Shown here: piece after piece, positions 9,722-17,927 of the stretch | How the letters are laid out: each line of letters begins with the position of its first letter | How positions within the stretch are numbered: the stretch's first letter is position 1 | NCBI RefSeq assembly: GCF_017599345.1 | Contig: NZ_JAGFVL010000039.1 | Coordinates: forward strand, 62,001-126,000 | Source: Gracilibacillus suaedae | GTDB lineage: Bacteria; Bacillota; Bacilli; Bacillales; Amphibacillaceae | Length of the DNA stretch: 64,000 nucleotides | Reading direction: 5' to 3' | Made by a program: the position numbers and the translations under genes | Notes under the pieces: generated by a model | Told to the model about the DNA's origin: nothing | Database searches by the model: none | The model's input: the letters and a program-made list of their open reading frames with translations, nothing else

Positions 9722-10708
9722 TTAAGTAGATTCTCTTATAATTAATTCATGGTCTAATATGACATCTTCTATTTCCTCGCCTCGAATTTTCTTTATTAGC
9801 ATATCTACTGCTATACTTCCCATTTTATACATTGGTTGTGCAACCGTTGTCAATCTTGGAAATGTCATATTAGTAAAATCAATTTTGTCAAAGCCAACGA
9901 TCGCCATCTCATCGGGAACATGGACCCCTTGTATATTTAATTCCTTTAACGCACCAATAGCTAATACATCTGATACAGCAAAAACTGCAGTAAACTTCCC
10001 TGCCTTGTGACTCAACAGTGACCTCATCACCTGTTGACCTGCTTCAAACGTCACATTATTTGTTTTATAAATCCAATCATCCTCAAATTCTATGTCAAAT
10101 TCTTTCAGCGCTCTCAGAAAGCCTTTCTTTCGTTCGCGAGCGTAAAGAAATTTTTCATCACTATTGATCAAGACAATTCGCTTATGCCCTTGTTTTAAGA
10201 GAAACTTTGTCATCTGGTATGCTGCCAGTTCGCTATCAATTGTTATATAAGACAAACTTTTATCTTTGTCATACTCACTACATTGTACAATCGGAAATTG
10301 TCTAGCCAATTGTACGAGTTTATCCTTATCTATCGTGGGATCCATTGTTATAGCTCCATCTGCTAACCGATTTTTTAATAGATCAAAATAGACACTTTCC
10401 CTTTCCGTTTTAGAATGCGTTTGACAGACTAATATATTATACCCGTGATCTAGTGCAGTCTCTTCTATTCCTTCGACTATTCGCAAGTAGAAAGGGTTTG
10501 ATATTTTCGGTATCAAAACAAGCAACATTCTACTTTCAGAATTCCTGAGATTTCGACCTAAAATGCTAGGGGCATAATCTAATTCCTGCATTGCATCCTG
10601 AACTTTTTGTCTCGTTTTTTCTGTCACCGCAGACGGGGTATTCAAAACCCGTGAAACGGTCGCAACTGAAACACCTGCTTTTTTTGCCACGTCTTGTATA
10701 GTAGGCAT
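9722..10708 (-). CDS. LacI/GalR-family transcriptional repressor
   Basis: 328 residues: N-terminal LacI helix-turn-helix (TIQDVAKKAGVSVATVSRVL, residues 3-22), hinge helix, and a periplasmic-binding-protein-like effector domain ending in the usual VDMLIKKIRGEE block. It would sense the imported sugar or its phosphate. Head of a leftward operon with the ABC importer, 149 nt upstream of the lipoprotein gene. Two matching palindromes, one ahead of it and one ahead of the lipoprotein, point to autoregulation and control of the importer. Confidence 0.95.
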   Translation of the reverse strand: MPTIQDVAKKAGVSVATVSRVLNTPSAVTEKTRQKVQDAMQELDYAPSILGRNLRNSESRMLLVLIPKISNPFYLRIVEGIEETALDHGYNILVCQTHSKTERESVYFDLLKNRLADGAITMDPTIDKDKLVQLARQFPIVQCSEYDKDKSLSYITIDSELAAYQMTKFLLKQGHKRIVLINSDEKFLYARERKKGFLRALKEFDIEFEDDWIYKTNNVTFEAGQQVMRSLLSHKAGKFTAVFAVSDVLAIGALKELNIQGVHVPDEMAIVGFDKIDFTNMTFPRLTTVAQPMYKMGSIAVDMLIKKIRGEEIEDVILDHELIIREST

Positions 10709-10798
10709 AATACTACCTCCTTCCTAACATCATGAAGGTCACCATATAAATAAAAAATGAAGAATTCACCATATACGGACCTTGATTATCTATCAAAA

Positions 10799-10812
10799 TG
10801 TAATCCATTACA
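10799..10812. promoter_or_regulatory. LacI-type operator candidate upstream of lacI-like gene
   Basis: TGTAATCCATTACA has perfect 6-bp arms around a 2-bp centre. It lies 90 nt before the repressor start and resembles the site at 9616-9629, consistent with autorepression. Confidence 0.65.
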
Positions 10813-10936
10813 TATTTGATAACATTATAATATAGGTAAATATAAAGTCAATCTCTACCTGTTATATAACATTTTTTATCAAATAGGATGAAAATAGGAC
10901 ATTAAAATCAAATATCTATTCTCACTCCATTATAAA

Positions 10937-10969
10937 GAACCGAGATGAGTTTTCATACATTCTCGGTTC
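10937..10969 (-). terminator. Stem-loop terminator after padR-like gene
   Basis: Arms GAACCGAGA (10937-10945) and TCTCGGTTC (10961-10969) with a modest T-rich tail on the leftward strand. It separates the PadR unit from the LacI operon. Confidence 0.6.
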
Positions 10970-10988
10970 AAATCTTGCAACTTCCATT

Positions 10989-11492
10989 TTATTTTTGGTC
11001 CCCAGCAAGGATATCAAGCCATTTTATATCCGCTTCTAAGTGCAGTAATGCTCCTTCGATAAGCATTTTCATCGTATCATTTCCTGATTGCGTCATTTGC
11101 TTTTTTAAATGGGTTAAATGAAGGACTTCCTTTATCATCGTTTCTTTTTGTTTCTTGATCATTTTTTGTTTCTCATCGTATGCTACATGATCAGTACAGA
11201 GAAACTTAAAATAAAATTCGTCTTTTAACAATGACCGTCCGACCGGTTTTTCCAACCAATTCCAAAGTTCTTCTTTACCTGCTTGTGTTATCGTATAAAG
11301 CTTACGATCCTTTTGATCGTTTCCCGGAGACTCTACTGAAGCATCACGCTCCAACCGATCAAGAGTGGTATATACTTGGCCAGCATTGAGTGGCCACATT
11401 CCTTGAACAAGTTCTTCGAAACCTGTTTTCAATTCATAGCCGTGTCTCGGTTTTTCATATAATAATGCAAGCATAGAATGTTTTACTGACAT
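10989..11492 (-). CDS. PadR-family transcriptional regulator
   Basis: 167 residues: an N-terminal winged helix (HSMLALLYEKPRHGYELKTGFEEL ... QVYTTLDRLERD) and a C-terminal Vir-type helical dimerisation domain with Lys/Glu-rich helices. PadR proteins commonly repress efflux or stress genes. It follows a 77-residue membrane protein by about 35 nt on the same strand; that protein is the only obvious linked target. The inducer is unknown. Confidence 0.9.
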   Translation of the reverse strand: MSVKHSMLALLYEKPRHGYELKTGFEELVQGMWPLNAGQVYTTLDRLERDASVESPGNDQKDRKLYTITQAGKEELWNWLEKPVGRSLLKDEFYFKFLCTDHVAYDEKQKMIKKQKETMIKEVLHLTHLKKQMTQSGNDTMKMLIEGALLHLEADIKWLDILAGDQK

Positions 11493-11527
11493 GGTAATCC
11501 CCGCTTATTCATAGTTTATCGCTTCTT

Positions 11528-11761
11528 TCACTGGTATATGTGATGCTGTTCTGCTGTGGAGATTTCACCTGTTTCGTTATAGATCAAGAAGGCTAATCCA
11601 GCTTCTAGAATGAGTAAGAAGAGGAACAAAAATAAAAAGAATAAGCTATGTTTCCTCTTACCAAACAGATAACGCACCCCACCAAATAACAATATGAAGA
11701 CAAGTGATAGTATTTCAGCGACAATAAAGATTTCCCATTGGTATTGGACAATAAAATTCAA
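11528..11761 (-). CDS. Small membrane protein, possibly truncated
   Basis: 77 residues with two hydrophobic helices (about 10-33 and 38-62) separated by a basic loop RYLFGKRKHS, and a short polar tail. I recall longer Bacillaceae proteins beginning in this way and continuing past the second helix, so this may be a shortened paralogue; no alternative frame downstream restores a longer protein. It precedes the PadR gene in the same direction and may be its target. Function unknown. Confidence 0.6.
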   Translation of the reverse strand: MNFIVQYQWEIFIVAEILSLVFILLFGGVRYLFGKRKHSLFFLFLFLFLLILEAGLAFLIYNETGEISTAEQHHIYQ

Positions 11762-11790
11762 TTTTCCCCCCCTTTTTTATGGCCGATTGT

Positions 11791-11828
11791 AAAAAAGCCG
11801 AAAAAGTACTACATGTACTCTTTCGGCT
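11791..11828 (-). terminator. Rho-independent terminator after racemase-like gene
   Basis: Hairpin with arms AGCCGAAAAAGTAC and GTACTCTTTCGGCT (one mismatch) followed, on the leftward strand, by a run of T residues. It lies 8 nt past the stop codon. Confidence 0.85.
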
Positions 11829-11835
11829 AACTCCT

Positions 11836-12462
11836 TTATATTTTTATCTCTTTCAAGGCATCAACCGGGGTCATAACGTTAAACCCTTTATTTTTTAAGT
11901 GTGTGGCTGCCTGGTGCATGGAAAGCTGAGGAAATACTATCTGCCCTTGAGGTGGATTATTTTCGATATAGTCAATAATCACTTCACTATATGCGTCTTG
12001 CTTATTGGACATTAGTAGCGCAAAAGCATGATCAATGACCTCCACCTGGAAATCAGCTTTTACGTTTGGTTGCTGTTTAAGTCGATTAATAGTACCTTTC
12101 ACCGTAGCGGGATTGGTAAAATATAAAGTTGCAGTTGGATAATCAATGAGAGACTTGAGAAATAATTCATCTATTTTCAATATGGGAGTATCATTTATCT
12201 TAGTTTCCTTTATGTATAGACTATAATTGGTACATGTGATTAAAATAGCATCTGGCTCAGCAGATGCCAACCATTCTAGTTGTGTCTGTACTCGTTTTTC
12301 AATCTGTTGAGTTGATTTATTTTTAATCGCATCAATAAGGCCTGGATCAACATGGTGAATTTGTTCTACGTTGGTACTTTTCAGTGCTGACTCTGTATAT
12401 TCAATGTTACTATGGTGTGCGTGTAAAACTACTAGTTTAGCTTTTCTATTAAGATTCATCAT
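11836..12462 (-). CDS. Aspartate/glutamate/hydantoin racemase-like protein
   Basis: 208 residues. The family signature is the LITCTNYSLY block, giving the first catalytic cysteine; a second conserved cysteine, normally in a GCT motif in the C-terminal half, is not seen (the equivalent region reads IVFPQLSMHQAA). Such one-cysteine members are usually not classical racemases, so activity is uncertain. I prefer the ATG at 12462, preceded by AGAAGG at a somewhat long distance, over the ATG at 12507, which has no clear site. Monocistronic with its own terminator. Confidence 0.68.
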   Translation of the reverse strand: MMNLNRKAKLVVLHAHHSNIEYTESALKSTNVEQIHHVDPGLIDAIKNKSTQQIEKRVQTQLEWLASAEPDAILITCTNYSLYIKETKINDTPILKIDELFLKSLIDYPTATLYFTNPATVKGTINRLKQQPNVKADFQVEVIDHAFALLMSNKQDAYSEVIIDYIENNPPQGQIVFPQLSMHQAATHLKNKGFNVMTPVDALKEIKI

Positions 12463-12586
12463 GTTCAAACCCAACCTTCTAATGGATAATTCCGTTATGA
12501 TACTCATTTTACTAGTAGTACCTGATTATTTCCAAGCATTATTCGGGAGATTCCATGGGATGTGGTGAAACAGAGTATAGCAGGAT

Positions 12587-12782
12587 CTTACGGACACGAT
12601 TACAGATTTTCACGATTTTGTGTCCATAAGAATCTACCTTATGGACACATGTTGACTTGTTTACTTTAAACTGTCTGTAAGACGTATTCTTGCAGACAAA
12701 ATTTCTCACATTCCCCTCATACTGTCCATAAGATTTGTTTTTACGGACACAATTTTGCATATGGACTCTAAACTGTCCGTAA
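12587..12782. repeat. 51-bp tandem repeat array with alternating inverted TGTCCRTAAG motifs
   Basis: Nearly four copies of a 51-52 bp unit. TGTCCATAAG-like words start at 12621, 12672, 12723 and 12774, and their reverse forms CTTACGGACAC/CTTATGGACAC at 12587, 12638, 12689 and 12740. Each unit can therefore fold as a hairpin. No coding or spacer-like variation suggesting CRISPR. A 73-residue open frame spans it only because 51 is a multiple of three. Confidence 0.85.
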
Positions 12783-12794
12783 AAAATCTAAATT

Positions 12795-13403
12795 TCAATA
12801 CAACAGCTTATATTTCAAGTGTGTAACATTTGAACCATCTGTAACTTCTTGAGATTCTAACTTTATTTGTTCTGAGCCAATTTGATCAAACAAGCGAATA
12901 CCTTTTCCCATTAGGATTGGCGCTACATGCAGATGCATTTCATCCAGAAGACCGGCTTTTATACATTGCTGAGCAATACTTGCTGTTCCAATACTGACAT
13001 TTTTACCATTTGCAGCTTCTTTCGCCTGTACAATAGCATCTTTAACTCCACTGGTGACAAAAGTAAAGCTTGTCTTATCTTCTTCATAACTTTCCGGAGC
13101 TTCATGTGTTACGATAAAAATAGGAACATCCTGAATCGGATGACTGCCACCCCAACCATTAACAATATCAAAAGTTCTCCTTCCTACAACCATCGCCCCT
13201 GTCATGGGAACTGGACCATCAAAAATTTCTTTGTTTGTGGCAGAAAGCTTAAAAAATTCATTGTAACGACTGGATTGATCACCACTGAACAACCAGTTTT
13301 GAATCAATTCCCCTCCTTCCCCTAGCGGCTGCTTTTGGTTATCATTCACACCTGCGATAAAACCATCAAGTGACATAGAAATATCAAGAATAACTTTTGA
13401 CAT
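12795..13403 (-). CDS. Dihydrofolate reductase-like (RibD C-terminal) protein
   Basis: 202-residue Rossmann-like reductase of the RibD_C/DHFR superfamily: N-terminal ILDISMSLDGFIAG, central GAMVVGRRTFDIVNGWGG and C-terminal HLHVAPILMGKGIRLF blocks. Such stand-alone proteins bind NADPH, but most have no proven substrate; a riboflavin role is not implied. AAGGAG precedes the ATG by 8 nt. Single gene, ending next to the tandem repeat array. Confidence 0.9.
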   Translation of the reverse strand: MSKVILDISMSLDGFIAGVNDNQKQPLGEGGELIQNWLFSGDQSSRYNEFFKLSATNKEIFDGPVPMTGAMVVGRRTFDIVNGWGGSHPIQDVPIFIVTHEAPESYEEDKTSFTFVTSGVKDAIVQAKEAANGKNVSIGTASIAQQCIKAGLLDEMHLHVAPILMGKGIRLFDQIGSEQIKLESQEVTDGSNVTHLKYKLLY

Positions 13404-13594
13404 TTAATTCACTCCTTCCCCTTTGTTTCTTTATTCTAGCATGTGAAATAGCTGAATATTTCTCTTATATTGCTAGACAAAAACTCAGTGAACAACAGAA
13501 AATAAAAGCAATTTAGAAGAAACCCATTGGTCTAAGAAATTGTATAATAAGATAGATTTATATAAAACATTTAATATAAAAAGGAGATGGGATT

Positions 13595-14029
13595 ATGTCC
13601 AGTATCGAACACTTTCAAATTGTGAACAGTCCAGTTCAAAATGTATACGAGGTATTGACAACGGAAAAAGGTCTTTCCGAAATATGGACAAATGACTTAA
13701 ATTTCAATAATGAAATAGGTGCGATTAATGTGTTTCGTTTCGGCGAAAGGGATGAAAGCAAAATTCGTGTAGAAGAGCTAATTGTTAATAAGAAGGTTGT
13801 TTGGAAATGCATTGAATCAGATGAACCAGAATGGATCAATACAACAATTTCCTTTGATTTGGAAGAAAACAACGAAAAAACTGAGATCATTTTCCGTCAT
13901 ACAAATTGGCAGGATATTACCACATGCTATCGTAGTTGTAATTACAACTGGGCTATCTTTTTATACAGTCTGAAACAATATTGCGAAGGTGGAAAAGGAA
14001 TATCGTATCAAACAAGGAAGTTTTCATAG
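13595..14029 (+). CDS. SRPBCC/AHSA1-type (START-like) domain protein
   Basis: 144 residues with the Aha1-like START fold: N-terminal IVNSPVQNVYEVLTTEKGLSEIWT, a beta-sheet core, and a C-terminal helix (NWAIFLYSLKQYCEGGKG). Members bind hydrophobic ligands or act as co-chaperone-like domains; ligand unknown. Good AAGGAG site before the ATG. Monocistronic; a perfect hairpin with arms TAGGGGG/CCCCCTA at 14027-14045 overlaps its end but has no T-run. Confidence 0.85.
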   Translation: MSSIEHFQIVNSPVQNVYEVLTTEKGLSEIWTNDLNFNNEIGAINVFRFGERDESKIRVEELIVNKKVVWKCIESDEPEWINTTISFDLEENNEKTEIIFRHTNWQDITTCYRSCNYNWAIFLYSLKQYCEGGKGISYQTRKFS

Positions 14030-14193
14030 GGGGTTCTGCCCCCTACATAGAGAAGGCAGTAATTCAAATTCCTCAAGTATTCTAACTTTGTATCTTCGTT
14101 AATCAAATTTTCTCCCTTTTTTAAAGGTTTATAAATTTATAGCTGATCACCACTAAACAACTAGGTCGAAAGCACTTCTCATCTATCTAACAT

Positions 14194-14473
14194 CTAGTCA
14201 AACGAAACAACAGTAGGTTGAATCATTGCTGCTCCTAAACCAGCTAAAACTCTAAAACATATCAATGCTAATAAGGAACCTGATATGCCGGTTACAAATG
14301 TTGCACCTGAAAATACAGCGATACCTGCTAATAACACTTTTCTTTTACCCATACGAGCGGGATATGCTTACCATTACTAATCCAAACACTGCATAAGATA
14401 AAGCATAAGATGTAAATAAGACCCCACTGAGTTCCATCTTTAAATCTAAATCATTACTTATTACTTGATTTCT
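14194..14473 (-). pseudogene. Remnant of a major facilitator superfamily transporter
   Basis: Translating leftward gives an MFS TM1-TM4 region in two frames. One frame reads NQVISNDLDLKMELSGVLFT then SYALSYAVFGLVMVS; after a frameshift near 14355 the second reads PARMGKRKVLLAGIAVF and on to RVLAGLGAAMIQPTVVSFD. PARMGKRKV is MFS motif A and RVLAGLGAAMIQP motif B. Both ends are missing, no start or full-length frame exists, so this is a decayed fragment. Confidence 0.8.
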
Positions 14474-14700
14474 GAATCTAATACTTTTGTTAGTTTATTT
14501 GTTTTTTGATGAAGAGTAAGGAAAAGCTGTACTTCTGCATTCGGATTATTTAATGGATGCCGCATATATGTTCACCACTTTTTAGGGAATTAATCCATTT
14601 TATTGTAACACCAAATAGTTAATCACCTAATCATATCAACCTTTTTATCCTTTTCAGAATCCGTTCTTCATTTAAGGAACAGAAACATACTCCGGCATGT

Positions 14701-15249
14701 CTATCCTTTTATATCAGTTATAAGGTCTGGTATTCCATCGGAAAAGTAATGGCCTTCTCTTTCTAACACTCTAGTAATAGCTTGTGGAAATTCGGTCGCG
14801 TAGTGATGGATGTGCGTAACCGGCACTACCATATCATCCTTGCTGTGATACAAATATATATGGGATATGTGTGGAAGGTTTGATGTGAAATTCTCTGCTA
14901 GGGTAAACTCCTCAGCCTGCCAGTCCTCCTCTTTTCCCCAGTATGGTGATGCAATTAAGAACAAACTAGAGACAACAGGCTTTACATCCATTTCCGAAAG
15001 ATATTTTAATAAAACCGCCCCACCCAGCGAATGTCCAATCAGTATTACTTCATTATCCAAGTTAGCGAATATGTTTGTTAATGCTGCTTTCCATCTGGCA
15101 TACTCAGGATTTTCTGGACTAGGCATCTTAGGAGATATCAAATGATAAGTATCACCAAGTTGACCTTGTAGATATTCGATTAAATCACTGCTTCCTTGCT
15201 GAGGACCCTGTGGCCCTGCACTATGGACAAAAAGTATTTGCTTTTTCAC
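14701..15249 (-). CDS. RBBP9/YdeN-type alpha/beta hydrolase
   Basis: 182-residue serine hydrolase. N-terminal LFVHSAGPQGPQQGS oxyanion region, nucleophile elbow GHSLGG (Ser74), an acid in SKDDMVVP (near residue 139) and the catalytic His in EGHYF near the C-terminus. The family has esterase activity on unknown physiological substrates. Downstream of the DinB-like gene by about 17 nt, so the two are probably co-transcribed. Confidence 0.92.
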   Translation of the reverse strand: MKKQILFVHSAGPQGPQQGSSDLIEYLQGQLGDTYHLISPKMPSPENPEYARWKAALTNIFANLDNEVILIGHSLGGAVLLKYLSEMDVKPVVSSLFLIASPYWGKEEDWQAEEFTLAENFTSNLPHISHIYLYHSKDDMVVPVTHIHHYATEFPQAITRVLEREGHYFSDGIPDLITDIKG

Positions 15250-15266
15250 CTATTACACCTCCAGCA

Positions 15267-15740
15267 CTATAGATCATGATAACTCGAATGATTTTGCTCC
15301 AATATTCGCTGCATTGTAAGAATCTGCCCCAAATGCATTGCCTCATGGAATAATCCAAGACTGGCAAACTCTTCAAAACGGTCGATCCCATCAAATGGTT
15401 CTGTTAAACGTTCTTGCACCTGTTCAGATGACATATTCCCGATTCGATTTACTTGATCTTGTAAATCTAATACTAATTGGTCCATGCTTGGTACATTTTG
15501 AGGCCAATCATTAGGTTTGGTACCTCTTCCAAACAACTTCTTATAATTATCTGGTAAGCTACTCTTACTTCGATGCGGGAAATTAGCAATTTCTTCTGCT
15601 ATGACTAATACATGGCCAATCTGCCAATGAATCGTATTACGAAATCCAGGTGGCTGCAGATCAATCAAATCCTTCGCAATCGGTGAGATGGAATCAATAA
15701 ACAACCCTCTCGTCAACTTATATTGATCAAATATTGTCAT
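15267..15740 (-). CDS. DinB-superfamily protein
   Basis: 157-residue four-helix bundle of the DinB/YfiT-like superfamily. Metal-binding histidines are visible: H in TIHWQIGHVL, and HEAMHLGQIL near the C-terminus. Members include thiol-dependent S-transferases and proteins of unknown function. I moved the start to the ATG at 15740, which has a strong AAGGAGGAGG site; the longer frame would place this inside the protein. One of three DinB-like genes in the window. Confidence 0.88.
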   Translation of the reverse strand: MTIFDQYKLTRGLFIDSISPIAKDLIDLQPPGFRNTIHWQIGHVLVIAEEIANFPHRSKSSLPDNYKKLFGRGTKPNDWPQNVPSMDQLVLDLQDQVNRIGNMSSEQVQERLTEPFDGIDRFEEFASLGLFHEAMHLGQILTMQRILEQNHSSYHDL

Positions 15741-15850
15741 GTGCTTCCTCCTCCTTGGTTTAGTATTCAATCAAACATTAATGAGAGTATACCAAAGACT
15801 AACCAACACATTTCTTATTATTTGCTAGGGTTCTGCTCCATTTCATAAGT

Positions 15851-15885
15851 AAAAAACTCCGTTCACTTTTCACATGTGAACGGAG
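15851..15885 (-). terminator. Rho-independent terminator after GDPD gene
   Basis: Arms CTCCGTTCAC (15857-15866) and GTGAACGGAG (15876-15885) followed on the leftward strand by GTTTTTTAC. It ends the aminoglycoside nucleotidyltransferase-like/GNAT/GDPD operon. Confidence 0.85.
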
Positions 15886-15914
15886 GTCATTAGCGATTTA
15901 TAAAGTTAGTCTTA

Positions 15915-16799
15915 CTAAATATTATTTGAAAGTATTTCTGCCAACCGATCAGGATAATCTGTAAAAATGCCGTCAACTCCCCACCTTATCATTTGTACCA
16001 TATCCTCTTCCGTATTGACTGTATAAGTATGAACGTGTAAATCTTCATTATGAATCTTTTGAACGAGCTCTTGATCTAACTCTTGATAGGAAACACCTAC
16101 TCCTGATGCATATTGTCGAATCTGATTGTAATTAGCGGACTTTGCTTCATCTTTATACAACAGTTGAATAAGCGGAATTGACTCATATTTTGCATGAATT
16201 TGTTCCAATGTCTCTGCACTAAAGGATTGAATGATGACTTTATTTTCTTCGATTAGGTGGTAGTCCTCTAACATGCTAAGAAATTTGTCAGTCATCACAG
16301 GATCTGGGTCTTTTATCTCGATATAATAATTGCTATGTAAACCGAAAGTATCGAAAATCTCTTCTAAAGTGGGCACTTCTATTCCAACATAATAATCGTC
16401 TACTTTTTCAGGATAAGCAATATTGAACCAAGTCCCAGCATCCAATTTTTTCAGTTCAGTAAGAGACATATCTTCAACTAAACCACTTCCATTTGTCGTA
16501 CGGGAAACATCCTCATCATGCAGCGCAACTAACTCTCCATCAGCTGTCATATGTATGTCAATCTCTAAATAATCTGCATTCATCTGTTGAGCAGACTCAT
16601 AAGCAATTAATGTGTGTTCTGGTGCATAGCCGGATGCTCCACGATGGGCGATATTCAAAATTTTGTCAGAAGATAAAGAAACGGGTGATACACTATTAAC
16701 ATTTCCCACCTTTTCCTCAGCCTTCCATAAATATGTTCCTCCAATTATCATTATCACAACAAAAAGTACGATGAAGCTCCATTTCCAAGTTGTCTTCAC
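15915..16799 (-). CDS. Membrane-anchored glycerophosphodiester phosphodiesterase
   Basis: 294 residues: an N-terminal signal anchor (about 8-25) and a GDPD TIM barrel facing the outside. Catalytic motifs HRGASGYAPEHT (His52, Arg53, Glu62), the metal-binding LEIDIHMTADG (Glu79, Asp81) and His94 are present. It would hydrolyse glycerophosphodiesters, perhaps from phospholipid or teichoic acid breakdown. Starts at GTG with GAAGGTGAT upstream. Last gene of a leftward operon. Confidence 0.93.
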   Translation of the reverse strand: MKTTWKWSFIVLFVVIMIIGGTYLWKAEEKVGNVNSVSPVSLSSDKILNIAHRGASGYAPEHTLIAYESAQQMNADYLEIDIHMTADGELVALHDEDVSRTTNGSGLVEDMSLTELKKLDAGTWFNIAYPEKVDDYYVGIEVPTLEEIFDTFGLHSNYYIEIKDPDPVMTDKFLSMLEDYHLIEENKVIIQSFSAETLEQIHAKYESIPLIQLLYKDEAKSANYNQIRQYASGVGVSYQELDQELVQKIHNEDLHVHTYTVNTEEDMVQMIRWGVDGIFTDYPDRLAEILSNNI

Positions 16800-16829
16800 A
16801 ACATCACCTTCACTACTCTAAAAATGTTT

Positions 16830-17159
16830 CTAACTATAGATCCAGAAAGGTAAAAACACCCATTTATTGTCTACAAAAAACACCATGATAATTCCTATGA
16901 GGACACCTATACTTGAAACCATTAAAATTTGAGCTTTATTTTTAATCCAACCGAACGTATAACCAACAGCCAACACGAGTGGTATAAATGTTAATCCTAC
17001 TGTCAGTTGCCCTATAGAAAACCCCGCCAAGAAACTAAATATATAAATACCAATTGCAGATATCCAGTAATAATGACGTTTCCCGCTAATAGCTAAAATC
17101 ACTGATATAAGTGCTACAATTAAGGAGGAATATGCGAAGACAGTATACAATAGCTTCAC
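16830..17159 (-). CDS. Small four-helix membrane protein of unknown function
   Basis: 109 residues, almost entirely hydrophobic, with four predicted membrane helices and short basic loops (SGKRHYYW, WIKNKAQ). I do not recognise the family. GTG start with GGTGA close upstream. It sits 9 nt after the GNAT gene and 30 nt before the GDPD gene, so it is expressed with them. Confidence 0.65.
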   Translation of the reverse strand: MKLLYTVFAYSSLIVALISVILAISGKRHYYWISAIGIYIFSFLAGFSIGQLTVGLTFIPLVLAVGYTFGWIKNKAQILMVSSIGVLIGIIMVFFVDNKWVFLPFWIYS

Positions 17160-17168
17160 TCACCATAG

Positions 17169-17921
17169 TTAGCTTTTTATTCTATACCAATATTGATACG
17201 CTTCTGTAAAGCCTAGCTTTTCGTATAGCTTTAGAGCTGGTTTATTATGTAACATCACTTGAAGATATGCCTTTTCTGCACCATGGTTCTTTCCCCAATT
17301 TAGAATGGAAGAAACGAGTTCTATACCATATCCTTTGTTCCTATGCTCTTCACTCGTAACAATATCGTATAATCCTATCCATCTGTCTTCTAGCACACCC
17401 ATTCCACATGCGAGCGTTTCTTCCTTCCTGTTAATCAAACGAACATAACAAACATCTGCATGGATATGGTTTAACATCTGTTTAAGCGTATACTGGTCCG
17501 TAACTTTTATATGATTTAATTCACAAAAATCAGTAAACCAATTATCATCTAATTGATTATCAATAAGAGCCTTGTTCGAGAAAGATATCTCTCTTTCGTC
17601 AAGCGATAATAATTGAACACTCGTCTTTCCAACAAGATCATACCCTATCCGTTCTAGAATGCTGTCTAATTGATCAGGGAAAACGTGAGTTGTTAGTTTA
17701 TAGATAACTTTTAATCCTTTGCTTTGGTATACTTTTTCACATTTCTCTATCTTTCGGTTAATATCTTCTTGTGAATCATATAACGGATTAATAGAGTTTG
17801 CTCTTTTTGCATAACCATTGGAGAAGCGTAATACCCACCCATCCAAAAGTTGTGTTTGCAGTGAGGGGAAAGCATTCATGGATAGCTCTTCCATTTTTCG
17901 AATATCTATATGACTACTCAT
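17169..17921 (-). CDS. GNAT-family N-acetyltransferase
   Basis: 250 residues with a C-terminal GNAT domain: the acetyl-CoA loop is in VTSEEHRNKGYGIELVSSIL, followed by AYLQVMLHNKPALKLYEKLGF and a final YRIKS. The N-terminal half has the LQTQLLDGWVLRFSNGYAKRANS pattern shared with a subgroup of bacillary acetyltransferases. Six nucleotides after the nucleotidyltransferase-like gene, so co-expressed with it; acetylation of an antibiotic is possible but not shown. Confidence 0.9.
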   Translation of the reverse strand: MSSHIDIRKMEELSMNAFPSLQTQLLDGWVLRFSNGYAKRANSINPLYDSQEDINRKIEKCEKVYQSKGLKVIYKLTTHVFPDQLDSILERIGYDLVGKTSVQLLSLDEREISFSNKALIDNQLDDNWFTDFCELNHIKVTDQYTLKQMLNHIHADVCYVRLINRKEETLACGMGVLEDRWIGLYDIVTSEEHRNKGYGIELVSSILNWGKNHGAEKAYLQVMLHNKPALKLYEKLGFTEAYQYWYRIKS

Positions 17922-17927
17922 GTTTTA

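Noticed and set aside
12539-12760. A 73-codon leftward frame with 17-residue periodicity
   Set aside because: It runs across the 51-bp repeat array; the periodic open frame follows from 51 being a multiple of three. No ribosome binding site or family.
12587-12782. CRISPR array
   Set aside because: Short inverted words inside both halves of the unit, drifting linkers rather than unique spacers, no cas genes or leader. Same reasoning for 39207-39345.
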